Assembly (NCBI GenBank): GCA_003510765.1
Contig: DOKV01000221.1
Coordinates: 1 to 6,733 of the forward strand
Reading direction: 5' to 3'
Source of the DNA: Clostridiaceae bacterium
GTDB taxonomy: Bacteria > Bacillota > Clostridia > Clostridiales > Clostridiaceae
Length of the DNA stretch: 6,733 nt
The first letter of the stretch is position 1; every line of letters begins with the position of its first letter. Both the position numbers and the translations under genes were made by a program. The notes below the pieces were generated by a model. The model had not been told where the DNA came from, searched no databases, and saw only the letters and a program-made list of their open reading frames with translations. Of the stretch, positions 5,775 to 6,733 are shown piece after piece.

Positions 5775-6733
5775 ATGAGTATGAGACATGACCTTTCTAT
5801 GACGGTGAAATTAGAGGGGCCACTGCCCCCAAAAAAACCCTTTTTAGAGGGCATCAGGCGTGCACCCAATAGAGGATATACCCTGAACAAGAAAGACACA
5901 AAAGTGGCGTTGATGAATGCCCTGAGATATGTGCCCAAGGAGCATCATGAAGTCATGGCCAAAGAGTTCTATGAGGAGCTGAAAACCTATGGGCGGATCT
6001 ATGGCTATCGCTATCGTCCCGAAGGAAGAATCCATGGAAAACCCATAGACGACTATGAGGGCCGATGCATCGAAGGAAAAGCCATTCAAGTGATGATGGA
6101 CAACAACCTAGACTTTGAGGTGGCTTTGTATCCCTATGAGCTGGTCACCTATGGAGAAACGGGTCAGGTATGTCAAAATTGGATGCAGTATTTACTGATC
6201 AAAAAGTATCTAGAAGTATTGAAAAGTGATGAGACTCTCGTCCTTGAGTCTGGCCATCCCTTGGGCATCTTTAAGAGTCATGAGATGGCTCCAAGGCTGA
6301 TCATCACCAATGCCATGATGGTGGGCATGTTTGACAATCAAGAAAGCTGGCATCATGCCATGCAAATGGGAGTGGCCAACTACGGACAAATGACCGCTGG
6401 TGGCATGATGTATATTGGGCCTCAAGGGATTGTCCATGGGACTTTCAACACCATCATCAATGCTGGGCGCATGAAGCTGGGGTTAAAAGGCAGTGAAGAT
6501 TTATCAGGATTCCTCTTTGTGTCCTCTGGTCTAGGTGGCATGAGTGGTGCCCAGCCTAAAGCGGCAGACATCGCGGGGGCTGTGTCCATTGTGGCGGAGG
6601 TAGATGCCTCTAGAATCAAAACCAGAACAGACCAAGGCTGGGTAAAAGAAGTGGCCACCTCCCCGGAAGAAGCGTTCTTGTTGGCTGAAGAGGCCATGAA
6701 AGAAAAGCGTACTTTATCCATTGCCTTCCATGG
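5775..6733 (+). CDS. hutU: Urocanate hydratase, N-terminal part (3' truncated by window)
   Basis: The frame is open from the ATG at 5775 to the window end, giving 319 residues plus two bases. Urocanate hydratase is a cytoplasmic enzyme with tightly bound NAD+ that converts urocanate and water to 4-imidazolone-5-propanoate, the second step of histidine breakdown. Family stretches are clear: LESGHPLGIF (157-166), PRLIITNAMMVG (173-184), NYGQMTAGG followed by MYIGPQGIVHGT (202-223), and the Gly-rich nucleotide-contacting region SGLGGMSGAQP (251-261) running into AADIAGAVSIVAEVD. The later part of the enzyme, including the urocanase signature with its active-site Cys, lies beyond the window. The ribosome site AAGGGAG (5756-5762) is 12 nt from 5775, a long spacing; an ATG at 5781 is a less likely start, and an in-frame stop at 5754 rules out anything further upstream. 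It is probably the first gene of a histidine-use cluster, which I cannot see. Confidence 0.95.
   Translation, partial: MSMRHDLSMTVKLEGPLPPKKPFLEGIRRAPNRGYTLNKKDTKVALMNALRYVPKEHHEVMAKEFYEELKTYGRIYGYRYRPEGRIHGKPIDDYEGRCIEGKAIQVMMDNNLDFEVALYPYELVTYGETGQVCQNWMQYLLIKKYLEVLKSDETLVLESGHPLGIFKSHEMAPRLIITNAMMVGMFDNQESWHHAMQMGVANYGQMTAGGMMYIGPQGIVHGTFNTIINAGRMKLGLKGSEDLSGFLFVSSGLGGMSGAQPKAADIAGAVSIVAEVDASRIKTRTDQGWVKEVATSPEEAFLLAEEAMKEKRTLSIAFH

Noticed and set aside
5717..6721. Four - strand open frames opposite hutU
   Set aside because: They are shadows of the urocanate hydratase frame, which has clear family motifs throughout.

Overview
This looks like an ordinary chromosomal stretch from a low-to-mid GC Firmicute, most likely an anaerobic member of the Clostridia. 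The grounds are strong AGGAGG-type ribosome binding sites, sigma-A-like promoters, U-tract intrinsic terminators, a Gram-positive two-component system with a lipoprotein, a DgkB/YegS-type lipid kinase and a histidine-degradation gene. I cannot name the genus from the sequence alone. I see no mobile element, CRISPR array, tRNA or rRNA.

Region 1 (1-3270) is the 3' part of one operon on the + strand. It holds the DNA-binding half of an OmpR/PhoB-family response regulator (cut by the window start), a membrane histidine kinase, and a 494-residue lipoprotein of unknown function that begins on the base after the kinase stop codon. A strong hairpin terminator closes the operon. The regulator and kinase should form one signalling pair. 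The lipoprotein may be an accessory to the sensor, but that rests only on position.

Region 2 (3271-4860) is a separate + strand transcription unit. A dense control region carries a post-terminator hairpin, a perfect 21-bp palindrome, an 11-bp direct repeat 32 bp apart and AAGAAA hexamers spaced exactly 10 bp, followed by a good sigma-A promoter. It drives a diacylglycerol-kinase-family lipid kinase and a 150-residue charged, helical protein. A 13-bp-stem terminator ends the unit and may also serve the convergent gene.

Region 3 (4872-5513, - strand) is a membrane protein of about six helices, built from three similar two-helix units and ending in a charged tail. Region 4 (5514-5774) is the intergenic space between this gene and hutU, which diverge. 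It holds overlapping inverted repeats, small hairpins, a candidate promoter and a catabolite-repression-like cre site. Region 5 (5775 to the window end) is the first 319 residues of urocanate hydratase, the second step of histidine breakdown; its 3' half is outside the window.

I found no clear new biological system. The items most worth a second look are the organised operator region before the lipid kinase, the unknown lipoprotein tied to the kinase, and the small helical partner of the lipid kinase.
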